50,180 bases of DNA from DATMNI01 sp035570275 (GTDB lineage: Bacteria; Acidobacteriota; Terriglobia; Bryobacterales; Bryobacteraceae), in NCBI GenBank assembly GCA_035570275.1, contig DATMNI010000214.1:1-50180 (forward strand), written 5' to 3'. The translations under genes and the position numbers were made by a program. Shown one piece after another: positions 32,000 through 40,114 of this stretch (position 1 is its first letter; every line of letters starts with the position of its first letter). The notes below the pieces were generated by a model. It did not search any database and was not told the DNA's origin. It saw only the letters and a list, made by a program, of their open reading frames with translations.

Positions 32000-32496
32000 C
32001 CGTCGTCGTCGCCGATACCTCACCCTTGAATTACCTGATACTTATTGAAGCGATCGGTATTCTGCCGCGATTGTACGGAAGAGTCGTCATCCCCGCCGAG
32101 GTGCTGAACGAATTGATGAATGAGGGCGCTCCGCGCCCGGTGAGCGACTGGGCGATGAAGCTTCCGGAGTGGGTAGAAGTTCGTTCTGCGCCGCTGACGT
32201 ACGACGCGGCCTTGTCCCTTCTCGATCCGGGAGAGAAGTGTGCGATCCTGTTGGCACAATTGGAAGCTGAGGTCCTTCTTCTGATGGACGAAGCCGCTGG
32301 AAGACTCGAAGCGTCCCGGCGCGGTATCCCGAACACCGGAACGGTCGGCGTCCTTCGAGCGGCTTCCATTGCTGGGCTCGTGGATCTGCCGTCCGCACTA
32401 GCCCGGTTGGTTGCGACCAACTTCCGGATTTCCAAGCAACTCTTGGACGGACTGATCGCCGAGGATGCAGCCAGAGGTCGCCAACGGAAAGAGTAG
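31996..32496 (+). CDS. DUF3368 PIN-domain toxin
   Basis: The 166-aa product is a PIN nuclease of the DUF3368 type: VVVADTSPLNYLILIEAIG (first Asp), YGRVVIPAEVLNELMNEGA, LLDPGEKCAILLAQLEAE (second acidic site) and LLLMDEAAGRLEASRRGI, followed by NTGTVGVLRAASIAGLVDLP. It is probably a ribonuclease toxin neutralised by the upstream UPF0175 protein. The reading frame is intact. It runs convergently into the hydrolase gene and is enclosed by the 41-bp direct repeats. Confidence 0.92.
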   Translation: MTVVVADTSPLNYLILIEAIGILPRLYGRVVIPAEVLNELMNEGAPRPVSDWAMKLPEWVEVRSAPLTYDAALSLLDPGEKCAILLAQLEAEVLLLMDEAAGRLEASRRGIPNTGTVGVLRAASIAGLVDLPSALARLVATNFRISKQLLDGLIAEDAARGRQRKE

Positions 32497-32510
32497 ACCT
32501 CCTCGCGCCG

Positions 32511-32551
32511 CCTTACCGCACCAGCGGCCGCGGTTTCACCAAGTCGCTGAG
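32511..32551. repeat. Direct repeat, copy inside the hydrolase 3' end
   Basis: This is the partner of 31652-31692 and contains the gene's TAA stop and last codons. About 0.82 kb of TA DNA lies between the two copies. Confidence 0.93.
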
Positions 32552-34417
32552 TTGCGGGATGTCGAACGCTTCCAGCAGCCCGAAGCAGAACAGTTCCGGC
32601 GCTTCCACCACGGTCATGTCGCGCTCAATCACTTCGCGCAGGCTGGCGAGCGGGCGCACCAGTTTCACATCGCTGATGGCGTCGGTTTCCATGGCGGCCG
32701 CGACCAGGGCGATGAGGCTGGTTCTGGGACCGTAGGCCGCTAGCGAAACCGGGCCGTACTGGGGCCGCAGCCAGCGCGCCGCCGCAGCCACCTGGCCTGC
32801 CTGAATTCCCAGCGGCCGCTCACCCAGCGACGAAGCCAGCAGGGCGAAGAGATAGTCGCGCGTTTCCAGGCGGCTTTCGCCGAAGTAAAACGGGTCGATG
32901 GTCACCACGCGCCGCTTCCGGTCCAAAAGCTGTTGAATCTCGTTGGTGAGGGTGGCCTTGCCGGAATCGGCCAACACCAGCGTAGTGCCCGTGCTGGCAG
33001 CCGGCGAAAGATCGAGCAGCGGCACGGTCCAGGTATTGTCGAGCGAAAGGCGCGTGGAAGTGATGGCGATGCCGCCGGCGTTGCGCGTGCTTACCTGGTG
33101 GGCGGTGGCGCGATAGTCGGTCCATCGCACAACCTCGCGCAGCGTTTCCCTGGATGGCGCACGGGAGGGCGGCTGCCCGCGGACGGTCTTCTGGCTCAAC
33201 TTCAGGGCCACGGTGTGAAGGTCTTCGTTGCCGGCGGGAAGCGGCACCCGCAACTGCTCGGCGGTTCGCACCTCGGCGGCCGACGGGATTTCCTCGGCGG
33301 AGAATTCGGCCCCGCCGGCGTAGAAGGATTCCTTGAGGAACCGGTACAGCGCTTCCCGGTTCTCCAGGCCGTAGTTGTGGCCGGCGTCGAAGTTGGTGTG
33401 CGAGCGCAGCCTGGCGGCATCGCCGTAGAGCGCGAAGATCGGGCCGGCGGCCACCAGCAGCGGGGCCAGGGCGTAATCGGCGCGGAAACAGCAGTTGTCG
33501 CGGGCATTGTGGGCGATTTGGAGGGGGCGCGGGGCCAGCATCGCGGTCAGATGCGTGTAGTCGGCGAACTGTCCGAGGTCCACCGGGGTCTGTTCCGAAT
33601 CGCCCAGGTCCATTTCGGGGAATTGCGTGCGGGTGACAAAGCTGGAATACCCGGCCACGGGCATCGCCAGTTTCACGCGCCGGTCAAGCGAACTGAGTAA
33701 AATCGTCTGCCAGCCGCCGCCCGAAAGCCCCGTAACGGCAAGCCGATCCGCATCGGCATTGGGGTGTTGCAGCGCGATATCCACCAGCCGCTTCTGGGCC
33801 AGAAAGAAGGGCGCCAGTCCGCTGGTCCCGGTGAGATCGATCTGGTTCAGGCGGGCGTGGCTATAGCCGGCCGCGGCCAGCTCACCCATGCCGAACCATT
33901 CGTAGTTGTACGCCAGCAGGCCCTTCTTCGCCAGGTTGAGGCAGCGCTCCTGGATATAGCTATTGGCCTTTCCTTCGCCTTCGTGCCCGTTCAAGTTGAG
34001 CACCACCGGAACGCGCCCGGTAAGTTGCGCCGGTTCGTACAGCAGGCCGGGCAGCCACATGCCGGGGATCACTTCGTATCGGAATTTCTTCACGCGGTAC
34101 CCGTCGCCGGCCAGCGTGTCCAGCCATGTAACTTGCGTGGGCATGTCGCGCCATTTGGCGGCTTCACCGCGGAAGACAACGTTGTCCAGAATATGGGTGC
34201 GCAACTGCTGCGCGTACTGCTCCCATTGGGCGGTGCTCGCGATCGCGGGAATGGGTTTCACGCGCGACGCCAGGTGGATCTGGGTTTCCACCAAGGTCTG
34301 GTGCGGCTGCAGAATTGGCTGGGCGAGATAGACGTCCAGCCACGAAAGGTCGTCGGCTGCGGTGAGCGGAGCCGTGGCGCCAAGCACCAGCATCAGGCAG
34401 ATCCGTTTCAGGAACAT
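32513..34417 (-). CDS. Secreted alpha/beta hydrolase (acetylxylan-esterase-like)
   Basis: The 634-aa product begins MFLKRICLMLVLGATAPLTA, a signal peptide, so it is exported. An alpha/beta-hydrolase domain follows, with VPVVLNLNGHEGEGK (oxyanion region), RLAVTGLSGGGWQTILLSS (Ser nucleophile), and SHTNFDAGHNYGLENREALY (likely His). A second, less conserved alpha/beta-like half (TTLVLADSGKATLTNEIQQL, RVVTIDPFYFGESRLETRDY) follows. The combination is common in Acidobacteria and Planctomycetes for carbohydrate-ester breakdown; the exact substrate is unknown. The 3' end is duplicated beyond the TA pair. Confidence 0.85.
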   Translation of the reverse strand: MFLKRICLMLVLGATAPLTAADDLSWLDVYLAQPILQPHQTLVETQIHLASRVKPIPAIASTAQWEQYAQQLRTHILDNVVFRGEAAKWRDMPTQVTWLDTLAGDGYRVKKFRYEVIPGMWLPGLLYEPAQLTGRVPVVLNLNGHEGEGKANSYIQERCLNLAKKGLLAYNYEWFGMGELAAAGYSHARLNQIDLTGTSGLAPFFLAQKRLVDIALQHPNADADRLAVTGLSGGGWQTILLSSLDRRVKLAMPVAGYSSFVTRTQFPEMDLGDSEQTPVDLGQFADYTHLTAMLAPRPLQIAHNARDNCCFRADYALAPLLVAAGPIFALYGDAARLRSHTNFDAGHNYGLENREALYRFLKESFYAGGAEFSAEEIPSAAEVRTAEQLRVPLPAGNEDLHTVALKLSQKTVRGQPPSRAPSRETLREVVRWTDYRATAHQVSTRNAGGIAITSTRLSLDNTWTVPLLDLSPAASTGTTLVLADSGKATLTNEIQQLLDRKRRVVTIDPFYFGESRLETRDYLFALLASSLGERPLGIQAGQVAAAARWLRPQYGPVSLAAYGPRTSLIALVAAAMETDAISDVKLVRPLASLREVIERDMTVVEAPELFCFGLLEAFDIPQLSDLVKPRPLVR

Positions 34418-34560
34418 AGTGTTCGCCTCGTCCCCCTTGGTAAAGGCATTGTCAGCCGATTGGCTACCGGCAGTCAACCGCCAGTATTTTCAGGAATTGG
34501 CTCACGGCGTGTCGGCTGCTGCCCTCGATTTTCCGCAGTGGCAAAGCGTGTTTGGCTAAT

Positions 34561-34771
34561 TCCGACGCGCGTCTGGCAGCAGGTCCGTCATCCCCAATAG
34601 TTGCGGATTCACGCCCTCGAAGCGCAGCGCCGTGATGTGCGCGTACCGCCGGTGGCCCGCCAGTACTGAATCGACGGTCACAACGATGACATCAGCGTGG
34701 GCGAAGTGGAGTGGTTGGGATTTGACTACCTTACCTTCGACAGAATCCTCGCCCCAATCATCGGTAGTGGG
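34561..34771 (-). pseudogene. Possible gene remnant continuing past a stop
   Basis: In the same frame as the small membrane protein, codons continue after its TAG for about 68 more codons (DDWGEDSVEGKVVKSQPLHF, then RYAHITALRFEGVNPQLLGM, ending LLPDARRN). The composition looks coding, but no start codon is present. It may be the 3' remnant of a lost gene. Confidence 0.35.
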
Positions 34772-34981
34772 CTACTTTGATTTTGCCCTCCCGAAAAAAT
34801 GATCGACAACCCAGGCTAGCAGCGTCAACATGGGCCAAGCCAAAACGAACGAACCATGGGCCAGTGCCCAAAAGTGAAACAGTGGCCAGTTCATCCCATC
34901 AAAGAGCATCCCGAGCGGGAACATCAGAACGAACCCGATCACGATGTACGTTAGACAACCCAGAACCTTCCCTTTGGTCAT
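34772..34981 (-). CDS. Small two-helix membrane protein
   Basis: The 69-aa product (MTKGKVLGCLTYIVIGFVLM, then HFWALAHGSFVLAWPMLTLL, ending FFGRAKSK) has two predicted membrane helices and short charged ends. No family is recognised. It has no clear operon partner. The frame and hydrophobic pattern suggest a real gene. Confidence 0.55.
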   Translation of the reverse strand: MTKGKVLGCLTYIVIGFVLMFPLGMLFDGMNWPLFHFWALAHGSFVLAWPMLTLLAWVVDHFFGRAKSK

Positions 34982-35324
34982 GTCCGTGCTCGTTAGGCTG
35001 CTGCCGCTCTTTCCTTCCTCCGCTCCCACGCTCTCCATGCAGCAACAAGATCGGTGACTCCCAAGGCCGTGAGGCGACACCAGCGGTCATGGCGGGGGTT
35101 ACGCAAAGGGTCCGGTGAATCTTGTTCGTCAACCGCGTGAACCGGCGAACGGTCATGCGCCACGCTGAGATTTCGGCGCTCAATGTAGCTGGCAGGGCCG
35201 GCCATCCGCCATCCATACCATTTCTCATGATCAAGAGCACCGACAGAGCGTTTTTAAACGCGGCACCGCGCGAGGTTCAGGGGCTCGAAGTTTGGGGTAC
35301 CGCCCCTAATGCGGTTTGTTCAAT
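34982..35324. other. Intergenic region with weak open frames
   Basis: Several overlapping minus-strand frames exist, the best being 34993-35205 (MAGPASYIERRNLSVAHDRS, ending AWRAWERRKERAAAA), which stops 11 bp before the membrane protein. None shows a recognised domain or clear ribosome binding site. Confidence 0.4.
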
Positions 35325-35630
35325 TCAAGCGCTTTTCTTGATGTCCTCCAGCATCGCTTCTCGGAGTACCGAGTTTAGCCTGGTCTGGTAACCCTTCCCC
35401 TGCTGTCGAAGCCATGCCACCACATCGGCATCCAAGCGCACGGTGAGTTGCTGCTTTACTGGCCGGTAGAACGGATTGCGGATGGCGTTTTTCCAGAAGC
35501 TATCTTTTGCCGGCGGAATGTCGGAGAAGTCGATCTCCGAATCCGGCCGCTTGGCGAGTTGGGCCAACCTGCGCTTGCGGGCGGGCGTCATCGGGCTGTT
35601 AGCCAGCGTCTTGCGCACGAGTTTTGTCAT
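35325..35630 (-). CDS. brnA: BrnA-family antitoxin
   Basis: The 101-aa product ends with the BrnA pattern: IDFSDIPPAKDSFWKNAIRN, RPVKQQLTVRLDADVVAWLR, QQGKGYQTRLNSVLREAMLE. The ribbon-helix-helix fold binds its own promoter and neutralises BrnT. ATG at 35630 lies inside the toxin gene (32-bp overlap), the usual toxin-first order of BrnTA. Confidence 0.93.
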   Translation of the reverse strand: MTKLVRKTLANSPMTPARKRRLAQLAKRPDSEIDFSDIPPAKDSFWKNAIRNPFYRPVKQQLTVRLDADVVAWLRQQGKGYQTRLNSVLREAMLEDIKKSA

Positions 35631-35904
35631 AACGGTTTCGCTCCTTCCGAGTGGCTCGGCGTGCCGAGATGAGGCGAATGATATCGTCCTCGCTTTCTTC
35701 TCGAACGGTGTGGGCCACGAACAGCAGAACCTCCCCTCCAGCAAGGCCGGTCGCCTGCCAGCGCAACTCCCCCGCTTCGTCGGTACGGTCCCGTTCGAAC
35801 AGGGCGTACGGATCATGAAAGACGTGCATGGCGTCCTCGAAGGAGACACCGTGCTTCCGCAGGTTGGTCCGCGCCTTCACCGGGTCCCACTCGAACCGAA
35901 TCAT
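35599..35904 (-). CDS. brnT: BrnT-family ribonuclease toxin
   Basis: The 101-aa product is a BrnT toxin: IRFEWDPVKARTNLRKHGVS, FEDAMHVFHDPYALF, VLLFVAHTVREESEDDIIRL and ISARRATRKERNRYD. BrnT is a RelE-fold ribonuclease that blocks translation. It precedes and overlaps brnA. The frame is intact, so the system may be active. Confidence 0.93.
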   Translation of the reverse strand: MIRFEWDPVKARTNLRKHGVSFEDAMHVFHDPYALFERDRTDEAGELRWQATGLAGGEVLLFVAHTVREESEDDIIRLISARRATRKERNRYDKTRAQDAG

Positions 35905-36082
35905 CCCAACACGAGTATAACGCCAAATTTGTAATTACAGCGGTGAACTTCGCCCTGTCGCCGATACGGCGGGTGATGCCTTATCGGGCGGGATCCGAAG
36001 CTCTATAGCACCGCCCCGCAACCCTGAGCGCTGGGCGGATTGACGCCCGGTTCACCGCGCTCCCTGGTTAACGGAACCGGCG

Positions 36083-37516
36083 TTACCCGAACATCTCTTC
36101 GATCACTTTGCCCTTGCCATCCCTGGTCACGTACACTGGCCGCTTCTCCACCAGAAACGATTGATCGGGTGCGATGCCCAGCGTGTGATAGATGGTGGCG
36201 TGCAAGTCTTCCACCGGGACCGGATTTTCGATGGTGGTGCACGGGCGCTCATCGGCGGTCTTGCCATACACCAAGCCCTTCTTGACGCCGCCGCCGAACA
36301 TCAGCACCGAACCCGCGGCGGTGAAATGCCGGTGCATGCCGTAGTGCTTGGGCTCGCTCATCACATCGGGCGTCTTGGATTGGTCCTTCACCTCTTTGCC
36401 GACCTTGCCCTCGGTGATGGCATCCCTTCCGAATTCGCTGGCCAGCACCACCAGCGTGCGGTTGAGCAGTCCGCGCTCTTCCAGATCGAGAATGAGCTGC
36501 GCCACCGGGGCATCGATCTGCTGCTTCATGGTCAGCGCGCGCTCGTGGCCGTTTTCGTGCGAGTCCCAGTAGCGGAAGGGAATGTACTCCGTGGTGACTT
36601 CGACATAGCGCGCGCCCGCCTCCACCAGCCGCCGGGCCAGCAGACAGCCCTGGCCGAAACGGCCGGTGTTGTAGGCGTCGAAGTGGGCGCGGGGTTCGAG
36701 CGACAGATCGAAAGCCTTGGCGGAAGGCGAGGTCAGGAGCCGGTCAGCCGCGTCCATGGAGCGCATCAACGACGCGCGCTGAAAGTCGCCGCCGTACTGA
36801 TAGACGGGCTCCTGCGCCAGCATCTGCTCGTAAAGCCGCCGGCGGCTGGTAAAGCGCCGGCTGCCCAGTTCGGCGGGCGGACGGACGGCCGACGCCGCGT
36901 CCTGCGGGTCGGTGATCAGGAACGGCCCGTATTCCGAGCCCAGAAATCCGGCGGTGTGAAACGATTTGAGCGCCGGGCTTTCGGCGCCAATCTCCAGGTC
37001 CTGCCCGATGGCGACGAACGCGGGCACAGTCGGATTCCGCGGGCCCAGCGTCTTCGCGATCACCGCGCCCAAATGCGGCATAGCCACCGTCTGCGGCGGG
37101 ATGTAGCCGGTGTGCCAGTGGTATTGGTGGCGCGAGTGCAGGATGAAGCCGAGGTCCGCGCCCTGGAAGGTGCGGATCAGGGCGCCCCGATCCATCAAGC
37201 GGCCGATGCGTTCCAGGCCCTGAGAGAGCTTGATGTGGTCCACCGCGGTGTCGATCGCTGGGAAGGTGCTCAGCACCTGCGCGGTCCTGACGCCGGGCGC
37301 AAACGGAGTGTAGCGCTTGGGGTCGAAGGTCTCGGTCTGGGCCATGCCGCCGGCCATCCACAACACGATCAGCGCGTCGGCAGTGGCCGCTGGTGGCGTG
37401 GCTTGCATTAATTGCGGTTCGAGGCCTGCCAGCGCAGCCAGCGCCGCTCCGGTGGTGGCGCCCATGAATCCACGGCGGCTGATGCGCTGCGCAATGCGTC
37501 TTTCTTCGGGGCTCAT
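36083..37516 (-). CDS. DUF1501 family protein (Tat-exported)
   Basis: The 477-aa product begins with a Tat signal (RISRRGFMGATTGAALAALA) and carries the DUF1501 pattern: DALIVLWMAGGMAQTETFDP, LERIGRLMDRGALIRTF, YWDSHENGHERALTMKQQID, LVVLASEFGRDAITEGK and HFTAAGSVLMFGGGVKKGLV. The fold resembles alkaline phosphatase/sulfatase; the role is unknown. These genes are nearly always paired with DUF1549/DUF1553 genes, as here. ATG at 37516 is chosen because the open frame further upstream is repeat-derived. Confidence 0.92.
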   Translation of the reverse strand: MSPEERRIAQRISRRGFMGATTGAALAALAGLEPQLMQATPPAATADALIVLWMAGGMAQTETFDPKRYTPFAPGVRTAQVLSTFPAIDTAVDHIKLSQGLERIGRLMDRGALIRTFQGADLGFILHSRHQYHWHTGYIPPQTVAMPHLGAVIAKTLGPRNPTVPAFVAIGQDLEIGAESPALKSFHTAGFLGSEYGPFLITDPQDAASAVRPPAELGSRRFTSRRRLYEQMLAQEPVYQYGGDFQRASLMRSMDAADRLLTSPSAKAFDLSLEPRAHFDAYNTGRFGQGCLLARRLVEAGARYVEVTTEYIPFRYWDSHENGHERALTMKQQIDAPVAQLILDLEERGLLNRTLVVLASEFGRDAITEGKVGKEVKDQSKTPDVMSEPKHYGMHRHFTAAGSVLMFGGGVKKGLVYGKTADERPCTTIENPVPVEDLHATIYHTLGIAPDQSFLVEKRPVYVTRDGKGKVIEEMFG

Positions 37517-37536
37517 TTGGCTACCTTTGTAGTGAC

Positions 37537-37620
37537 TGGTGGGACAGACCATCGTCTTGTGTGGTCTGTCGGGCCTGGGGTCGAGCGACAGAAGACACAA
37601 AACGATCGTCTGTCCCACTG
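37537..37620. repeat. Dispersed inverted repeat, family B
   Basis: GGTGGGACAGACCATCGTCT at one end and CGATCGTCTGTCCCACTG at the other are inverted relatives, with an internal GTGGTCTGTC copy. A related split copy is at 21187-21373. Confidence 0.85.
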
Positions 37621-37678
37621 TGTTTCCTGTGTTACCAGAGTTACCAGATTAAGTGACTGTATTTGGGAGATCATATGC

Positions 37679-40114
37679 CTAGTAAATCAGTTGAAATTCG
37701 GGCTTCATCATGATAGCCCACAGCAAATCGGCCAGGCCCTCAGGCGAAAGGCGGCCCTGAGTTGGTGAAGCAGGGAGAGCCGGGTCGTCCAGGGCCTTTA
37801 CCGCCGCGTCGCGCTCGGCGGGCGAGGCAGCGCGGCCCAGAGCATACCAGAAGACGCGGTCGATGGCCGCGGAAGCAGTCTTCAGCGTTGGACCCGGCGG
37901 GACCGGGGTCTCAGGCGCCACCGGCGTCAACCGTTCCATGTTGGGTTCCTGCGTGAAGACGAAGAAGCGAAGCCGCGGGTTGAGGTCCGAAGTGATTTCG
38001 AGGTTCTCGATCCCTACCGCGCCGCGGAAACGGGTGAAGCCTTTGCCGCCGATTTCATAGACCAGGCGGGAAGGAGTCTTGACGCGCACCGGGTCGCCGG
38101 CCGCGGGGGTGACACGTAGTCCGGATTCGGCCTCTTCCAGAGGCTTGAGCGAGGAGAGCGGCGTGGCGCCGCTCGGACCCACCAGGTCGGCTTGCGACCA
38201 CGCGGCCTCCACTTTCTCGGGCGAGTAGGAGCCGGTGTCCTGGACCAGCAGCCAGAGCCGGGTGGCGCCCGAGATATCCAGGTCGAATGCCGGCGAGGCG
38301 TTGGCGCGTACCGGCACCGGTTTGTCCCACAGGCTTACCGGTTCGGGCGGGAGTTCGCCCAGCATGCGGCGCGCGCCGCGCATCAACCAGTGCGTCAGTG
38401 TTTCGCCGTTGACCAGTTCGAGAGCCTGCAGCGTAGTGGCCTCGGAATCCCGCGTCCCATAAACCTGATCGCGGATGGGGCGGCCCAGCGCACGCGTGAG
38501 CGGGTTGGCCGCCAGGTGCCACTGGCGCGAGAATTGGCCGGGCGGTGGCGCCGGCAATGGCGACGCCGGAGGTGCGTCCGGGGCTGTCGAAGCAGCGGGC
38601 GCGGGCGTGGGCGGCTGATAGACGCGCCACTCGCCGGTGATGGAGCCGATGGCGTCGGCGAACTGCTCGGCCGTCAACCGCCGGATCTCCGGGCCGCGGA
38701 AGGTGTACGGCTTGGGTTGCTCGGCTTTTCTCACTACGGCGGGGAGTTGATACGCCCGCGACGTAAGCACCGTCGCGATCAGGTGCTTCATGTCGTAGCC
38801 GTGATCCACGAAATCGCTGGCCAGCCAGTCGAGCAACTCCGGGCTCCAGGGCTCGCCATCCATTTCATCCGGGTTCTCTACGATGCCGCGCCCCAACAGG
38901 CGGTGCCACATGCGGTTCACCAGCGTGCGCGGCATGCGCCCGTTGCGCGGATCGGTGAAGATGGCCGCGGCGGCGGCGTGGCGGTCGGCCTGGGAACCGG
39001 AGCCGGTAGCGCGGTTCAGCTCGGGAAACAGGAAGCCGGGTTCGGCGTACTGCTCCTGAGCCACGTCGCAGCGGTAGAGTTGCAGCCTGGGTTCGGGCGA
39101 GAAATAGCCGGCCAGCGCATACGCGTCCTTCAGCTTCCATTTGCTGATGAAGCTGTCATGGCAGGAATTGCACTTGAGGTTGATGCCCAGGAAGATCTGC
39201 GCCGTATTCTGCGCGGCCTGCATGGCCGGGGCCTGGCTGGCGTTCACGGTGCCGCGCCAGTTCACGCCGATGAGGAAGCCTTCGGGATCGCCGGGCGATG
39301 CCGGGTTCAGTAGCTTCGATACGAACTGGTCGTAGGGCAGATTGCTTTTCAGCGAGGCCAGCAGCCAGTTGGAAATGCTTTTGCGCGAGGCCGTTTCGGA
39401 ATAGTAATTCACGCCCTCGTCGTTGCGCAGCAGGTCGTCCCAGAAGGAGATCGCGTTTTCGGCGTACTTCTGATCGTCGCCGAGCAGCGCGGCCACCAGC
39501 AGATCGCGCTTGTTGGGCCGGGTGTCATCCAGAAAGTGGCGCAATTCCTCTGGCGCGGGCAGCAGGCCCCACACATCCAGGTACGCGCGCCGGGCGAAGG
39601 TGGCGTCGCCGGCCGGCTGAGGTTCCGCCAGACCCCGGCTAGCGAGATAGGCGGCGATGAAGCGGTCCACCGGCGTCTGCCAGCTCTTCCAAACCGTCGC
39701 CGGGATGGCTGGCATCGTTAGCGTGAGCGGCGCTTCCCACTTTGGTTTGGCTGGCGCGGATTCAGGCGTGGCGCGCGCGCCCTGATCGATCCAGGTTCGG
39801 AGGATTGAAACCTCACCGGCAGGAAGCGGCGGACCCGCGAGCGGCATCCGCGGCTGCATCTCTCCCGTGACGCGCTGCACCATCAGGCTGGCGGCGGCAG
39901 ATCCCGGTTTCACCGCGGCCCCGCTGCGGCCGCCTTCCAGCACATCGGCGTACGTACCGAGCGAAAGCCCGCCGGAGCGCTTTTCCTGGCTGTGGCAGGA
40001 GAAACATTTCGCCGCCAGGATGGGGTGCACCTGGCGGTCGTAATCCACCTGAGCCCACAAGAGGCGGATTAACAATCCGCCGCAGATTAACAATCTGCCC
40101 CACAAATTAAGCAT
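37679..40114 (-). CDS. Planctomycete-type cytochrome c / DUF1549 / DUF1553 protein
   Basis: The 811-aa product has an N-terminal PSCyt1 haem site (AAKCFSCHSQEKRSGG) with SILRTWIDQGA, a DUF1549 domain (FARRAYLDVWGLLPAPEELR, LKCNSCHDSFISKW) and a C-terminal DUF1553 domain (FTDPRNGRMPRTLVNRMWHR). It is probably an exported electron-carrying protein acting with the DUF1501 partner. The start ATG at 40114 overlaps the stop of the aldolase gene. Residues 4-17 are encoded by a family A palindrom that supplies the hydrophobic leader LWGRLLICGGLLIRLLWAQ. Confidence 0.9.
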   Translation of the reverse strand: MLNLWGRLLICGGLLIRLLWAQVDYDRQVHPILAAKCFSCHSQEKRSGGLSLGTYADVLEGGRSGAAVKPGSAAASLMVQRVTGEMQPRMPLAGPPLPAGEVSILRTWIDQGARATPESAPAKPKWEAPLTLTMPAIPATVWKSWQTPVDRFIAAYLASRGLAEPQPAGDATFARRAYLDVWGLLPAPEELRHFLDDTRPNKRDLLVAALLGDDQKYAENAISFWDDLLRNDEGVNYYSETASRKSISNWLLASLKSNLPYDQFVSKLLNPASPGDPEGFLIGVNWRGTVNASQAPAMQAAQNTAQIFLGINLKCNSCHDSFISKWKLKDAYALAGYFSPEPRLQLYRCDVAQEQYAEPGFLFPELNRATGSGSQADRHAAAAAIFTDPRNGRMPRTLVNRMWHRLLGRGIVENPDEMDGEPWSPELLDWLASDFVDHGYDMKHLIATVLTSRAYQLPAVVRKAEQPKPYTFRGPEIRRLTAEQFADAIGSITGEWRVYQPPTPAPAASTAPDAPPASPLPAPPPGQFSRQWHLAANPLTRALGRPIRDQVYGTRDSEATTLQALELVNGETLTHWLMRGARRMLGELPPEPVSLWDKPVPVRANASPAFDLDISGATRLWLLVQDTGSYSPEKVEAAWSQADLVGPSGATPLSSLKPLEEAESGLRVTPAAGDPVRVKTPSRLVYEIGGKGFTRFRGAVGIENLEITSDLNPRLRFFVFTQEPNMERLTPVAPETPVPPGPTLKTASAAIDRVFWYALGRAASPAERDAAVKALDDPALPASPTQGRLSPEGLADLLWAIMMKPEFQLIY
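40062..40104. repeat. Family A palindrome used as coding sequence
   Basis: GAGGCGGATTAACAATCCGC, CGCAGATTAACAATCTGC and CCCAC form the same double palindrome found at 9523 and elsewhere. Here it lies inside the 5' end of the cytochrome c/DUF1553 gene and encodes its leader. Confidence 0.88.

Noticed and set aside
34993..35205. 70-aa frame upstream of the small membrane protein
   Set aside because: Competes with two other overlapping frames and has no recognised domain; kept only as a note in the intergenic entry.
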